From contig CANLEQ010000013.1 in NCBI GenBank assembly GCA_947489705.1, forward strand, positions 33,767 to 97,766: a DNA stretch of 64,000 nucleotides, given 5' to 3'. This DNA is from an uncultured Paracoccaceae bacterium (lineage in GTDB: Bacteria; Pseudomonadota; Alphaproteobacteria; Rhodobacterales; Rhodobacteraceae). Of this stretch, positions 26,617 to 35,016 are shown piece by piece. Made by a program: the position numbers and the translations under genes. Under the pieces are notes generated by a model. That model saw only the letters and a list, made by a program, of their open reading frames with translations, had not been told where the DNA came from and did not search any database. The stretch's first letter is position 1, and each line of letters begins with the position of its first letter.

Positions 26617-27078
26617 ATGGATGTCCGACTGGATGCGCTCGATCGGAAAATCCTGGCCGCGGTCCAGCGCGATGCGAGCCGGTCGCTCGACGAGATCGCC
26701 CGCGACGTGGGCTCGTCCAAGACCCCCGTCTGGAACCGCATGCGCAAGCTCAGGGAGGCCGGCGTGATCGGCCAGCAGACCGTGCTTCTCGATCCGGAGG
26801 CGCTGGGGCTCGAGGCGTGTTTCTTCGTGCTGATCCGCACCTCGGAGCATGATGCGGCATGGCAGGCCGCGTTCCTGAAGACCCTGCGCCAGCGTCCCGA
26901 AGTGCTCGAGGCGCACAGGCTCGCGGGCGATATCGACTACATCCTCAAGGTTCGGGTCGCCAATGCGCGCGCCTATGACAGCTTCTATCAGGCGCTGATC
27001 TCGGAGGTGCGGATCCACAACGTCACGGCCCTCCTGTCGATGGAAGAGCTGAAATACACGACCGAGCTTCCGCTCTGA
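26617..27078 (+). CDS. Lrp/AsnC-family regulator, probable regulator of the sulfite reduction cluster
   Basis: 153 residues: N-terminal winged helix (VRLDALDRKILAAVQRDASRSLDEIARDVGSSKTPVWNRMRKL, shown in part) and a C-terminal RAM ligand domain (about 65-150, with LEAHRLAGDIDYILKVRV). The second ATG (26617) is used because AAGGAG lies seven bases before it and only one base before the first. Divergence from cysG-DUF2849-cysI-cysH suggests it controls sulfate assimilation, perhaps sensing cysteine or another sulfur compound. The repeated dyads in the intergenic region support local binding. Confidence 0.88.
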   Translation: MDVRLDALDRKILAAVQRDASRSLDEIARDVGSSKTPVWNRMRKLREAGVIGQQTVLLDPEALGLEACFFVLIRTSEHDAAWQAAFLKTLRQRPEVLEAHRLAGDIDYILKVRVANARAYDSFYQALISEVRIHNVTALLSMEELKYTTELPL

Positions 27079-27215
27079 CCCTGCTGGCGGGGGCCATGCG
27101 GCGGAATGGGGCGGACACGACAATTTCGGTGGCGGAATCCGCTTAGTCACGTCATCCTGTTCGCGTCCCGGCCGAGAACGAGGCCGGCGTCTCAAACATG
27201 TCTGGGAGGACAGCA

Positions 27216-28229
27216 ATGAACACGCTCACGACCACGGCCATCGCGATGGCCATGACCGCGACTGCGACCATCGCCACCGCGCAAGATCAAGCCGGCTGCG
27301 ATGACGGCGAGATGGTCATCAAGTTCAGCCACGTCACCAATGCCGACAACCACCCCAAGGGCATCGCCGCCTCGATGTTGCAGGAGCGCGTGAATTCCGA
27401 GATGGACGGGACCGCCTGCATGGAGGTCTATCCCAACTCGACGCTCTACAACGACGACCAGGTGCTCGAGGCGATGCTGCAGGGCGACGTGCAGATGGCG
27501 GCTCCGTCGCTGTCGAAATTCGAGACCTTCACCAAGGTGTTCCGGATCTACGACCTGCCGTTCATGTTCACCGACATCGACGCCGTGGACGCGTTCCAGA
27601 ATTCCGAGGCCGGGCAGGAGATGCTCGATTCGATGCAGCGGCGCGGACTTCAGGGCCTCGAATACTGGCATAACGGCATGAAGCAGTTCTCGGCCAACAA
27701 GCCGCTGGTCGCGCCCGAGGATGCCGCCGGCCTCAAGTTCCGCGTGCAGCCCTCCGACGTGCTGGTGGCGCAGATGCAGGCGCTCGACGCCTCGCCGCAG
27801 CCGATGGCCTTCTCCGAGGTCTACGGTGCGCTCCAGACCGGCGTCGTCGACGGGCAGGAGAACACCTGGTCGAACATCTACGGCCAGAAGTTCTTCGAGG
27901 TGCAGGACGGCATCACCGAGACCAACCACGGCGTGATCGACTATCTCGTGGTGGTGAGCTCGGACTGGCTCGACGGCCTCGAGGAGGGGACCCGCGAACA
28001 GCTTCTGACGATCCTCGACGAGGTCACGAACGAGCGCAACGCCGCCGTCTCCGAGGTCGACAGCAATGCGCGCCAGGCGATCCTCGATACCGGGTCCGAG
28101 ATCCGCGAACTCTCCGACGAGGAGCGTCAGGCCTGGGTCGACGCGATGAAGCCCGTCTGGTCGCAGTTTGAATCCGATGTCGGCGCCGACAACATCGCCG
28201 CCGCGCAGGAAATCAACGACTCGATGTAA
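27216..28229 (+). CDS. dctP: TRAP transporter substrate-binding protein DctP
   Basis: A 337-residue periplasmic binding protein for C4-dicarboxylates (malate, succinate, fumarate) in the well-studied Rhodobacter system. Residues 1-22 form a Sec signal (TATIATAQ). The DctP fold is seen in IKFSHVTNADNHPKGIAASM, LYNDDQVLEAMLQGDVQMAAP and the arginine-containing ligand helix AGLKFRVQPSDVLVAQM; VVDGQENTWSNI is also typical. GGGAGG precedes the ATG at a good distance. dctQ and dctM follow. The small and large membrane subunits match the sizes of true C4-dicarboxylate DctQM, but the substrate is still inferred. Confidence 0.9.
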   Translation: MNTLTTTAIAMAMTATATIATAQDQAGCDDGEMVIKFSHVTNADNHPKGIAASMLQERVNSEMDGTACMEVYPNSTLYNDDQVLEAMLQGDVQMAAPSLSKFETFTKVFRIYDLPFMFTDIDAVDAFQNSEAGQEMLDSMQRRGLQGLEYWHNGMKQFSANKPLVAPEDAAGLKFRVQPSDVLVAQMQALDASPQPMAFSEVYGALQTGVVDGQENTWSNIYGQKFFEVQDGITETNHGVIDYLVVVSSDWLDGLEEGTREQLLTILDEVTNERNAAVSEVDSNARQAILDTGSEIRELSDEERQAWVDAMKPVWSQFESDVGADNIAAAQEINDSM

Positions 28230-28316
28230 ACGATACCGCACGGCCCGCGATGGATGCGGGCCGTGCGACCGGCCGAAGCGGGGACTCGTCCGCACGGCCA
28301 TGGGGAGGCGAGGCCG

Positions 28317-28997
28317 ATGTCACAGCACTACCACCCCACCGGGAGGGTTTCCCGGCTGTTCCACGAATTCGAGGAGACGGCGATCGCGGTCCTTCTGGGC
28401 CTGATGACGCTCGTCACCTTCGCCAATGTCGTGCTGCGCTACATCTTCAACACCAGCCTGATCTGGGGCCTCGAAGTGGTGCTGATCCTCTTTGCCTGGC
28501 TGGTGCTGCTGGGGGTCAGCTATTGCGTCAAGGTGACGGCGCATCTGGGCGTCGACGCGGTGACCAACCTTCTGCCGCCCCGCGGCCGCTACGTCGCGGC
28601 GCTTCTCGCCGCCGCCATGTCGCTCGCCTACGCGCTTTTGCTGCTGAAGGGGGCGTGGGATTACTGGGCGCCCTTTGCCGCGCTGAACCAGACCTCGGGC
28701 CGCTGGTTTCCCACCGGTTTCCAGGAGACCCGCGACCAGGCCTTCTACGTGACCGACCAGGTTCCGATGCTCGACATCTTCCGCTGGCTCGAGCCGGCAA
28801 TCAACATGGGCGAGGAATACGAGAAGCTGCCCCGCGTCATTCCCTATATCATCCTCCCGATCGGTGCGGCCTTGCTGCTCTTCCGGCTGGTGCAGGCCAC
28901 GATCGGCATCGCACGCGGTCACCGCGAGAGCCTGATCGTCAGCCACGAGGCCGAAGACGACATCGACGAGGTCGCTCACATGAACAGGGACGATTAA
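28317..28997 (+). CDS. dctQ: TRAP transporter small permease DctQ
   Basis: 226 residues with four membrane segments (about 20-45, 55-80, 95-118, 180-200). Family blocks are TLVTFANVVLRYIFNTSLIWG and LLGVSYCVKVTAHLGVDAV. A long loop (about 120-175) makes it larger than the usual 160-180 residue DctQ and close to Rhodobacter capsulatus DctQ. It forms the membrane complex with DctM. The ATG at 28317 has GGAGGCGAGG upstream. It is 87 bases after dctP and three bases before dctM. Confidence 0.9.
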   Translation: MSQHYHPTGRVSRLFHEFEETAIAVLLGLMTLVTFANVVLRYIFNTSLIWGLEVVLILFAWLVLLGVSYCVKVTAHLGVDAVTNLLPPRGRYVAALLAAAMSLAYALLLLKGAWDYWAPFAALNQTSGRWFPTGFQETRDQAFYVTDQVPMLDIFRWLEPAINMGEEYEKLPRVIPYIILPIGAALLLFRLVQATIGIARGHRESLIVSHEAEDDIDEVAHMNRDD

Positions 28998-29000
28998 GTC

Positions 29001-30443
29001 ATGGAAGTTGCCACGCTTTTCGGGCTTGTCATCGGGTTGCTGTTCCTCGGCGTGCCGATCGCCATCGCGCTCGGGTTCAGCTCGACGCTGTTCCTGCTGG
29101 TCCTGTCGGACACGTCGCTCGCCTCCATCGCGCAGAGCTTCTACCAGGCGATGGCCGGGCATTACACGCTCCTCGCGATCCCGTTCTTCATCCTCGCCTC
29201 GTCCTTTATGTCGACGGGCGGCGTGGCGCGGCGGATCATCCGGTTCTCCATCGCCATCGTCGGGCATCTTCCCGGCGGGCTCGCCATCGCGGGGGTGTTC
29301 GCCTGCATGATGTTCGCGGCCCTCTCGGGATCGTCGCCGGCGACCGTCGTGGCCATCGGCTCGATCGTCATCGCCGGCATGCGGCAGGTCGGCTACAGCC
29401 GTGACTTCGCGGCGGGGGTGATCTGCAACGCCGGGACGCTCGGCATCCTGATCCCGCCCTCGATCGTCATGGTCGTCTACGCCTCGGCCACGGACGTCTC
29501 GGTGGGCCGGATGTTCCTCGCGGGCGTCATACCGGGGCTTCTGGCGGGCTTGATGCTGATGGCCGCGATCTTCGGCATCGCCGTCCTGCGCAACCTGCCG
29601 CGCGGCGACTGGATGGGCTGGGGCGAGGTCTGGGCCTCGGGGCGCGACGCGATGTGGGGGCTCTTTCTCATCGTCATCATCCTCGGCGGGATCTATGGCG
29701 GGATCTTCACGCCCACCGAGGCCGCCGCGGTCGCCGCGGTCTATGCCTTCGTCATCGCGACCTTCGTCTATCGCGACATGGGCCCCCTCGCCGCCGGCGC
29801 GGCAGGCAGCCCCGCCATGTCCGCCCTGGTCGAGGAGGGGAGCCTTTCGGCCGCCCGCGCGCCCGAGGCCCCGCGCCACTATACCCTGCGGGAAAGGCCC
29901 TGGGCGCTCGTGACCGCGTTCTTCCACCGCGACACGCGCGACACCCTCTTCGAGGCGGGCAAGCTCACCGTGACGCTGATGTTCATCATCGCCAACGCGC
30001 TGATCCTCAAGCACGTCCTGACCGACGAGCAGATCCCGCAGCATATCGCGGGGGTGATGCTCGATGCGGGCTTCGGGCCGGTGATGTTCCTCGTGATGGT
30101 CAACATCATCCTGCTGATCGGCGGGCAGTTCATGGAGCCATCGGGGCTCATCGTCATCGTGGCGCCCCTGGTCTTTCCGATCGCGATCGAGCTCGGGATC
30201 GACCCGATCCATCTCGGGATCATCATGGTCGTCAACATGGAGATCGGGATGATCACGCCGCCGGTCGGCCTCAACCTCTTCGTGACGAGCGGTGTGGCGA
30301 ACATGCCGATGATGGGTGTCGTGCGCGCGGCGCTGCCGTTCCTCGCGGTGCTCTTCGTGTTCCTGATCCTGGTGACGTATATTCCGTGGCTCAGCACGTA
30401 TCTGCCCACGACGTTCATGGGGCCCGAGATCATCACCAACTGA
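29001..30443 (+). CDS. dctM: TRAP transporter large permease DctM
   Basis: A 480-residue sodium-coupled transport subunit with 12 or so membrane segments. Family signatures include FGLVIGLLFLGVPIAIALGFSS at the start, CMMFAALSGSSPATVVAIGSI and GTLGILIPPSIVMVVYA (about 130-160), GGIYGGIFTPTEAAAVAAVYA and EIGMITPPVGLNLFV. A polar insertion of about 55 residues (roughly 260-315) makes it longer than the common 425-440. A composite GC-hairpin plus GTATTT box follows nine bases after the stop and may form the 3' end of the operon. Confidence 0.93.
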   Translation: MEVATLFGLVIGLLFLGVPIAIALGFSSTLFLLVLSDTSLASIAQSFYQAMAGHYTLLAIPFFILASSFMSTGGVARRIIRFSIAIVGHLPGGLAIAGVFACMMFAALSGSSPATVVAIGSIVIAGMRQVGYSRDFAAGVICNAGTLGILIPPSIVMVVYASATDVSVGRMFLAGVIPGLLAGLMLMAAIFGIAVLRNLPRGDWMGWGEVWASGRDAMWGLFLIVIILGGIYGGIFTPTEAAAVAAVYAFVIATFVYRDMGPLAAGAAGSPAMSALVEEGSLSAARAPEAPRHYTLRERPWALVTAFFHRDTRDTLFEAGKLTVTLMFIIANALILKHVLTDEQIPQHIAGVMLDAGFGPVMFLVMVNIILLIGGQFMEPSGLIVIVAPLVFPIAIELGIDPIHLGIIMVVNMEIGMITPPVGLNLFVTSGVANMPMMGVVRAALPFLAVLFVFLILVTYIPWLSTYLPTTFMGPEIITN

Positions 30444-30451
30444 CAGCGCGG

Positions 30452-30514
30452 CGCGGGGGCGCTGCCCCCGTCGCGCGACGCGCGACTCCCCCGGAGTATT
30501 TCGGGACAGATGAA
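30452..30514 (+). repeat. Composite element: two GC hairpins followed by a GTATTT..ACAGATGAA box
   Basis: Directly after dctM: GGGGGC-GCT-GCCCCC (30455-30469), then GTCGCGC-GAC-GCGCGAC (30470-30486), a CCCCC tract, then GGAGTATTTCGGGACAGATG with AA following (30493-30514). It is the fullest copy of the repeat family in this window. I recall similar GC-stem plus GTATTT arrangements between genes of other Rhodobacterales. The ATG inside the box opens a longer nth reading frame, which is therefore probably not the true start. Confidence 0.7.
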
Positions 30515-30554
30515 CACGCTTGAAGGCCGCGGAGGCGCGGGGCATAGAGCGGCC

Positions 30555-31199
30555 ATGCAGAAGGCGTTGCCGTACCGACAGATCGACGAGATCTTTACCC
30601 GTTTCGAGGCAGCCGAGGCCGAGCCGAAAGGCGAGCTCGACCATGTCAACGCCTATACCCTCGTGGTCGCGGTGGCGCTGAGCGCGCAGGCGACGGATGC
30701 GGGCGTCAACAAGGCTACGCGATCGCTCTTCGCGCAGGTGCGCGACCCTGAGGCGATGCTCGCGCTGGGCGAGGAGGGGCTGGTCGAGCATATCAAGTCC
30801 ATCGGCCTCTACCGCCAGAAGGCGCGCAACGTGATCAAGCTGAGCCGGATCCTGGTGGACGAATATGGCGGCGAGGTTCCCTCGTCGCGTGCCGCGCTCG
30901 AGAGCCTGCCCGGGGTGGGGCGCAAGACCGCCAATGTGGTGCTCAACATGTGGTGGGGCCATCCCGCTCAGGCGGTGGACACGCATATCTTCCGCGTCAG
31001 CAACCGCACGCGGGTGGCGCCCGGCAAGGATGTCGTCGCGGTCGAGCGCGCCATCGAGGACAACGTGCCCGCCCGGTTCCAGCGGCACGCCCATCACTGG
31101 CTGATCCTGCACGGCCGCTATACCTGCGTCGCGCGCAAGCCGAAATGTCCGGCCTGCCTGATCGCCGACCTCTGTCCCTTCGAGGAGAAAACGACATGA
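30555..31199 (+). CDS. nth: Endonuclease III
   Basis: A 214-residue DNA glycosylase/AP lyase for oxidised pyrimidines. The helix-hairpin-helix LESLPGVGRKTANVVL (about residues 110-125) contains the catalytic Lys and is followed by AVDTHIFRVSNR with the catalytic Asp. The [4Fe-4S] cluster Cys follow the C-x6-C-x2-C-x5-C pattern at the C-terminus (TCVARKPKCPACLIADLCPF). The ATG at 30555 is chosen because the earlier ATG at 30510 lies inside a repeat element. The stop overlaps the next gene's start (ATGA). Confidence 0.95.
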   Translation: MQKALPYRQIDEIFTRFEAAEAEPKGELDHVNAYTLVVAVALSAQATDAGVNKATRSLFAQVRDPEAMLALGEEGLVEHIKSIGLYRQKARNVIKLSRILVDEYGGEVPSSRAALESLPGVGRKTANVVLNMWWGHPAQAVDTHIFRVSNRTRVAPGKDVVAVERAIEDNVPARFQRHAHHWLILHGRYTCVARKPKCPACLIADLCPFEEKTT

Positions 31200-32179
31200 A
31201 CTACGACGTGATCGGCATCGGCAATGCCGTGGTGGACGTGATCACCCATGCCGACGACGCCTTTCTCGACCATATGGGCATCGAGAAGGGCATCATGCAG
31301 CTGATCGACCGCGATCGCGCCGAACTGCTCTATGCGGCGATGGGCGAGCGCGTCCAGGCGGCCGGTGGCTCGGTCGCCAACACCGTTGCGGGCGTGGGGC
31401 GCATGGGGCTGAATACCGCCTTCGTGGGCAAGGTCAAGGACGACGCGCTCGGCCGGTTCTATGTCGAGAACATGGAGGCGTTCGGCACCGCCTTTCCCAA
31501 CGCGGCGGTCGCCGATGTCGAGGCGCCCACCTCGCGCTCGATGATCTTCGTCTCGCCCGACGGCGAGCGGTCGATGAACACCTATCTGGGTGCCGGCGCC
31601 GATTTCGGGGCGGAGAACGTGCCCGAAACGGCGTTCGACGGTGCGAAGCTGCTGTTCCTCGAAGGCTACCTCTTCGACAAGGAGGCCGGAAAGGCGGCGT
31701 TCCGCCGGGCCGCCGAGCTTATGCACCGGGCGGGCGGCCAGGCCGGCATCACGCTCAGCGATCCGTTCTGCGCCGAGCGGCACCGCGCCGATTTCCAGCG
31801 GCTGATCGCAGAGGACATGGATCTCGTCATCGCGAACGAGGCCGAATGGACGACGCTCTACGAAAGCGATCTGGAAACGGCGCTCCAGCAGGCGAGTGCG
31901 GCGTGCCGTACCTTGGTCTGCACACGCTCGGGCGATGCGGTGATCGTCGTGCAGGATGGCGAATGGTCGGAGATTCCGGTCAATCGCGTCGTGCCCGTGG
32001 ACGCGACCGGGGCGGGCGACCAGTTCGCCGCCGGCTTTCTCTACGGTCATGTCGGCGGATTGCCGGTCGAGACCTGCGGACGGATGGGGGTCCTCGCGGC
32101 CGCCGAGGTCATCGGCCATGTCGGCCCGCGGCCCCAGGCCGATCTGATCGAGATGTTCCGCGCGCAGGGGCTGGTGTGA
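31196..32179 (+). CDS. PfkB-family sugar kinase, probable adenosine kinase
   Basis: 327 residues; ribokinase-like fold. The N-terminal VIGIGNAVVDVITHADD and GGSVANTVAGVGRMG (about 55-70) are the first PfkB blocks. The second signature with the catalytic Asp is VDATGAGDQFAAGFLYG (about residue 270). Alphaproteobacterial members of this subgroup are usually annotated adenosine kinase, phosphorylating adenosine to AMP; other nucleosides or sugars are possible. It overlaps nth by four bases and is probably co-transcribed with it, without an obvious functional link. Confidence 0.88.
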   Translation: MNYDVIGIGNAVVDVITHADDAFLDHMGIEKGIMQLIDRDRAELLYAAMGERVQAAGGSVANTVAGVGRMGLNTAFVGKVKDDALGRFYVENMEAFGTAFPNAAVADVEAPTSRSMIFVSPDGERSMNTYLGAGADFGAENVPETAFDGAKLLFLEGYLFDKEAGKAAFRRAAELMHRAGGQAGITLSDPFCAERHRADFQRLIAEDMDLVIANEAEWTTLYESDLETALQQASAACRTLVCTRSGDAVIVVQDGEWSEIPVNRVVPVDATGAGDQFAAGFLYGHVGGLPVETCGRMGVLAAAEVIGHVGPRPQADLIEMFRAQGLV

Positions 32180-32283
32180 GGCGGATGCTTCGCGACCGTC
32201 TCGCCACGCCGTCGAAGATCCGCTAGCTTCGCGGCATGCGCGGCCGATCGCGCGCGCCGCATTCCCGACCCCGGAGACCGCCC

Positions 32284-32664
32284 ATGCCCCTCGCATATGA
32301 CGACCAGAACATCTTCGCCCGGATCCTGCGCGGCGAGATCCCGAACAACACGGTCGCGGAGACCGAGTTCACCCTCGCCTTCAACGACATCTCGGCCCAG
32401 GCGCCGGTCCACGTCCTTGTGGTGCCGAAGGGCGCCTATACCTGTCACGACGACTTCATGGCCAATGCGAGCGACGAGGAGATCCTGGACTTCACGCGCC
32501 TGACGGCACGTATCATCGCCGACAAGGGACTGAGCCCGGGCCAGGGCGGGGAGGGATACCGCGTGATCGGCAATGCAGGCCGCGACGGCGTGCAGGAAGT
32601 GCCGCATTACCACCTGCACATCCTGGGCGGCCGTCCGCTGGGCCGGATGCTGGAGAAGGGCTGA
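32284..32664 (+). CDS. HIT-family nucleotide hydrolase
   Basis: A 126-residue histidine triad protein, HINT branch, which hydrolyses nucleoside phosphoramidates. The triad is VPHYHLHILGG (about residues 106-116); YDDQNIFARILRGEIPNN at the start and HVLVVPKGAY in the middle are standard. The start at 32284 (MPLAYDDQNIF) matches family length; an earlier ATG would add 16 basic residues. It is 104 bases downstream of the PfkB-family kinase on the same strand. Confidence 0.92.
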   Translation: MPLAYDDQNIFARILRGEIPNNTVAETEFTLAFNDISAQAPVHVLVVPKGAYTCHDDFMANASDEEILDFTRLTARIIADKGLSPGQGGEGYRVIGNAGRDGVQEVPHYHLHILGGRPLGRMLEKG

Positions 32665-32680
32665 AGGAAGGCCGTCCGGC

Positions 32681-33067
32681 TCAGGCCGGACTGGCACCCA
32701 CGAAGGCCCAGGCCGCGGCGTCGTCCTTCTTGGCGAAGGTCCGCGCCTCGATGGGCAGCAGCTTTCCCATCCACTCGATCATGCGCGATGGCCCCTCGGG
32801 CGCGCCCACGACGGCGTATCTGTCAACTTTCCCAAGCGAGCGGAAGCGCGATTTGAGCGTTTCCCACTGGAATGTCGCTCCGGTCTCCGCGCCTTCGAAA
32901 CTGTCGAAGATCATCAGCATGGAGACCTTGTCGTGGGTCTCGAACTGGTCGTTCATGTAGGCGCCCATCGCCTCCATGTCCTCGGCGGCAACCTCGCCCA
33001 GAATGTGGAACGCAAAGACGTTCGGACTGGTGGTCGGTGCCTCGCGGATGGTGGACGTGACGAACAT
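32681..33067 (-). CDS. SpoIIAA/STAS-like protein
   Basis: A 128-residue cytoplasmic protein of the SpoIIAA-like family (small alpha/beta STAS-like fold). Family features are FAFHILGEVAAEDMEAMGAYMN, LMIFDSFEGAETGAT and VDRYAVVGAPEGPSRMIEWMG, followed by EARTFAKKDDAAAWAF. Function is unknown for stand-alone members; some are associated with lipids or stress. The ATG at 33067 has AGAGGAGG at a good distance. It converges with the HIT gene and lies 57 bases after the ABC ATPase on the same strand. Confidence 0.75.
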   Translation of the reverse strand: MFVTSTIREAPTTSPNVFAFHILGEVAAEDMEAMGAYMNDQFETHDKVSMLMIFDSFEGAETGATFQWETLKSRFRSLGKVDRYAVVGAPEGPSRMIEWMGKLLPIEARTFAKKDDAAAWAFVGASPA

Positions 33068-33124
33068 GAATGCCTCCTCTGTCGCCTCCACTCAAACGCG
33101 ACCGGGCGCTTTTGTTCCCCCGCC

Positions 33125-34078
33125 TCAGGCCGCGTCGGCGCCCGGCTCCCGCGCGCGGGTCAGGTCGAGGAACACGTCCTCGAGTCGCGGCTCCTCGATC
33201 GAGACGTCGGCGATGGTCACGCCCGCGTCGCGAAGGGCCGCGAGGATGTCGCCGGGCGAGGTTCGCGACTTCGAATAGTTGATGGCGAGGATGCCACCGT
33301 CGCGCCGGTCGAGTACCACGTCCCGCGGCAGGGTGATGTCGGCAGGGGCGGGGCTTTGGGGCAGGATCACGAGCGTCTTGGTGTCGATCCGGGCGAGCAG
33401 CTTGGGCGTCGTGTCGCGGACCAGCATGCGGCCGTTGTTCATGATGGCGATCTCGTCGCACATCTGTTCGGCCTCTTCGAGGTAATGGGTCGTCAGGATG
33501 ATCGTCATCCCGTCGTCATTGAGCTTGCGGACGTTGCGCCAAAGCATCTGGCGCAGCTCGATATCCACGCCGGCCGTGGGCTCGTCGAGAACCAGGATGC
33601 GCGGATTGTGCACCAATGCCTTGCCCAGCAGGAGCCGCCGGCGCATCCCGCCCGACAGGTGGCGCGAATAGGCGTCGCCCTTGTCGGCGAGCCCGATCAT
33701 CTCGAGGATCTCGTCGGTGCGGCGCTCCGACCGGGGCACGCCGTAGAGCCCGGCCTGCACGTCGAGCGAGGCCCGCGGCGTGAAGAACGGGTCGAGGTTG
33801 AGCTCCTGCGGCATGACGCCGATCGCCGCGCGGGACTGGCGCGGATTGACGTCCTGATCGAAGCCCCAGATCTTGACGCTTCCGCGCGATTTCACCACCA
33901 GCCCCGCGAGGATGTTGATGAGCGTCGACTTGCCCGCCCCGTTCGGCCCGAGCAATCCGAAGATCGATCCCCGCGGAATGGCCAGTTCGATATCGCTGAG
34001 CGCATCCTTGGGTGGCTGGCCGCCGGCGCCGGCATAGGTCTTGGACAGGCCGGAAATCTCGATGGCGTTGTCGGTCAT
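33125..34078 (-). CDS. ABC transporter ATP-binding protein (ABC-2 type exporter)
   Basis: 317 residues. Walker A is [12 protein letters not shown] (about residue 42), the Q-loop [10 protein letters not shown], signature [15 protein letters not shown], Walker [13 protein letters not shown] and the H-loop [11 protein letters not shown]. The C-terminal ~80 residues ([16 protein letters not shown]) form the regulatory extension typical of ABC-2 drug, polysaccharide or lipid exporters. No permease gene is adjacent on either side, so its partner must be elsewhere. The ATG at 34078 is chosen over upstream starts by family alignment. Confidence 0.92.
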   Translation of the reverse strand: MTDNAIEISGLSKTYAGAGGQPPKDALSDIELAIPRGSIFGLLGPNGAGKSTLINILAGLVVKSRGSVKIWGFDQDVNPRQSRAAIGVMPQELNLDPFFTPRASLDVQAGLYGVPRSERRTDEILEMIGLADKGDAYSRHLSGGMRRRLLLGKALVHNPRILVLDEPTAGVDIELRQMLWRNVRKLNDDGMTIILTTHYLEEAEQMCDEIAIMNNGRMLVRDTTPKLLARIDTKTLVILPQSPAPADITLPRDVVLDRRDGGILAINYSKSRTSPGDILAALRDAGVTIADVSIEEPRLEDVFLDLTRAREPGADAA

Positions 34079-34087
34079 GTCGCCTCC

Positions 34088-34156
34088 ACTTGCCCCGCGG
34101 GGCGGGATCGGTATCATCTGGGGCTGACCTAGGCCCCGGCACGGAGCGGGGCAAGT
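34088..34156. promoter_or_regulatory. 11-bp inverted repeat in the ABC ATPase / zf-CHCC divergent gap
   Basis: ACTTGCCCCGC (34088-34098) and GCGGGGCAAGT (34146-34156) are perfect inverted copies 47 bases apart, one near each divergent start codon. The arrangement could let one regulator bind both promoters. No helix-turn-helix gene is adjacent, so the binding protein is unknown. Confidence 0.4.
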
Positions 34157-34191
34157 CCGATTACCGCGCACGACAATTCGAAGGAACGTCC

Positions 34192-34407
34192 ATGTCCGAG
34201 AAACCCGTCGATCTCGAAGGCGACCTGCCGCCCACCGGGGCCTATGACGACCCCGAGACCGAAGAGGTCACGACCACCCGCGTCAGCTGCGACGGCGGCA
34301 TGACCCATCCGCGCGTCTGGCTCCAGATCCCGGTCGAACGCGGCTGGGTCGAATGCGGCTATTGCGACAAGCGGTTCGTCCTGAAGGACGGTGCGGACGC
34401 CCATTGA
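34192..34407 (+). CDS. Zinc-finger (zf-CHCC) domain protein, NDUFS6-like
   Basis: A 71-residue protein with the zf-CHCC pattern: Cys in RVSCDGG, His in THPRVWLQI, and a Cys pair in [13 protein letters not shown]. This domain is shared with mitochondrial complex I subunit NDUFS6, and alphaproteobacterial homologues are known accessory or assembly subunits of NADH dehydrogenase. The nuo operon is not in the window. AAGGAA precedes the ATG. Its stop overlaps the TTG start of the next gene by four bases. Confidence 0.88.
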   Translation: MSEKPVDLEGDLPPTGAYDDPETEEVTTTRVSCDGGMTHPRVWLQIPVERGWVECGYCDKRFVLKDGADAH

Positions 34408-34952
34408 TCCGGATCGCGGTTCTCCTCGCGCTCGTCCTCGCGCGGATGGCGGCCGCCGCGCCAGATTACGGCCTTCTCGAGAACCGCACCGATCTGCCGC
34501 TGGTCTTTCCGCTTCAGGTCAGGAGCGATCCCGGAGAGGACCGGCTCGTCACCCTGCGCGATGCCCAGACGGGGAAGGTCGCGCTGACCGCCCGGCTCGA
34601 AGGGGGCGCGTTCTTCCGCGTTCTGGTGCCGCTCGGGACCTATCTGGTCGAGTTCGCCTCGGGCGTGACGTGGCAGGGCGACAGGCCGGTCGAAGGTCCG
34701 ACCGCGCGCCGCGTGACGATTCGCCCGGCCCTGACATTCGAGGTCACCGGCCCCGCGCGAAAGGCGGGGCACCTCGTCGATCTGCGCGGCGAGGGCCCGC
34801 CCGAAACCCGGCCCATCGCCCTCTGCCAGAGCTTCGGCTACGACGTCCATGCGCTGACCGAACTGCGGGACTACTACGATGCGCCGCTCGATCTCGCCGA
34901 AGGGCCACGCCGCCCGCCGTCGCGCGAGCTCACCGAACGGCTCTGCGACTGA
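34404..34952 (+). CDS. Exported hypothetical protein
   Basis: 182 residues starting at a TTG (34404) that overlaps the zf-CHCC stop; this start puts a signal peptide at the very N-terminus ([19 protein letters not shown], cleavage near residue 20). The mature part is largely beta-strand in character ([43 protein letters not shown]) with two Cys near the C-terminal third and at the end. No family recognised. Translational coupling to the zf-CHCC gene suggests a joint transcript, not necessarily a joint role. Confidence 0.65.
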   Translation: MIRIAVLLALVLARMAAAAPDYGLLENRTDLPLVFPLQVRSDPGEDRLVTLRDAQTGKVALTARLEGGAFFRVLVPLGTYLVEFASGVTWQGDRPVEGPTARRVTIRPALTFEVTGPARKAGHLVDLRGEGPPETRPIALCQSFGYDVHALTELRDYYDAPLDLAEGPRRPPSRELTERLCD

Positions 34953-35016
34953 GCGTGCCTCTGGTCGTTGCGTATCTGTCGTGGCAGAAGGCCCGCGACG
35001 CAGAAGGGAGCCGGTC

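Noticed and set aside
30510..30554. nth starting at the ATG at 30510
   Set aside because: That ATG is part of the repeat box, and the added 15 residues do not resemble endonuclease III.
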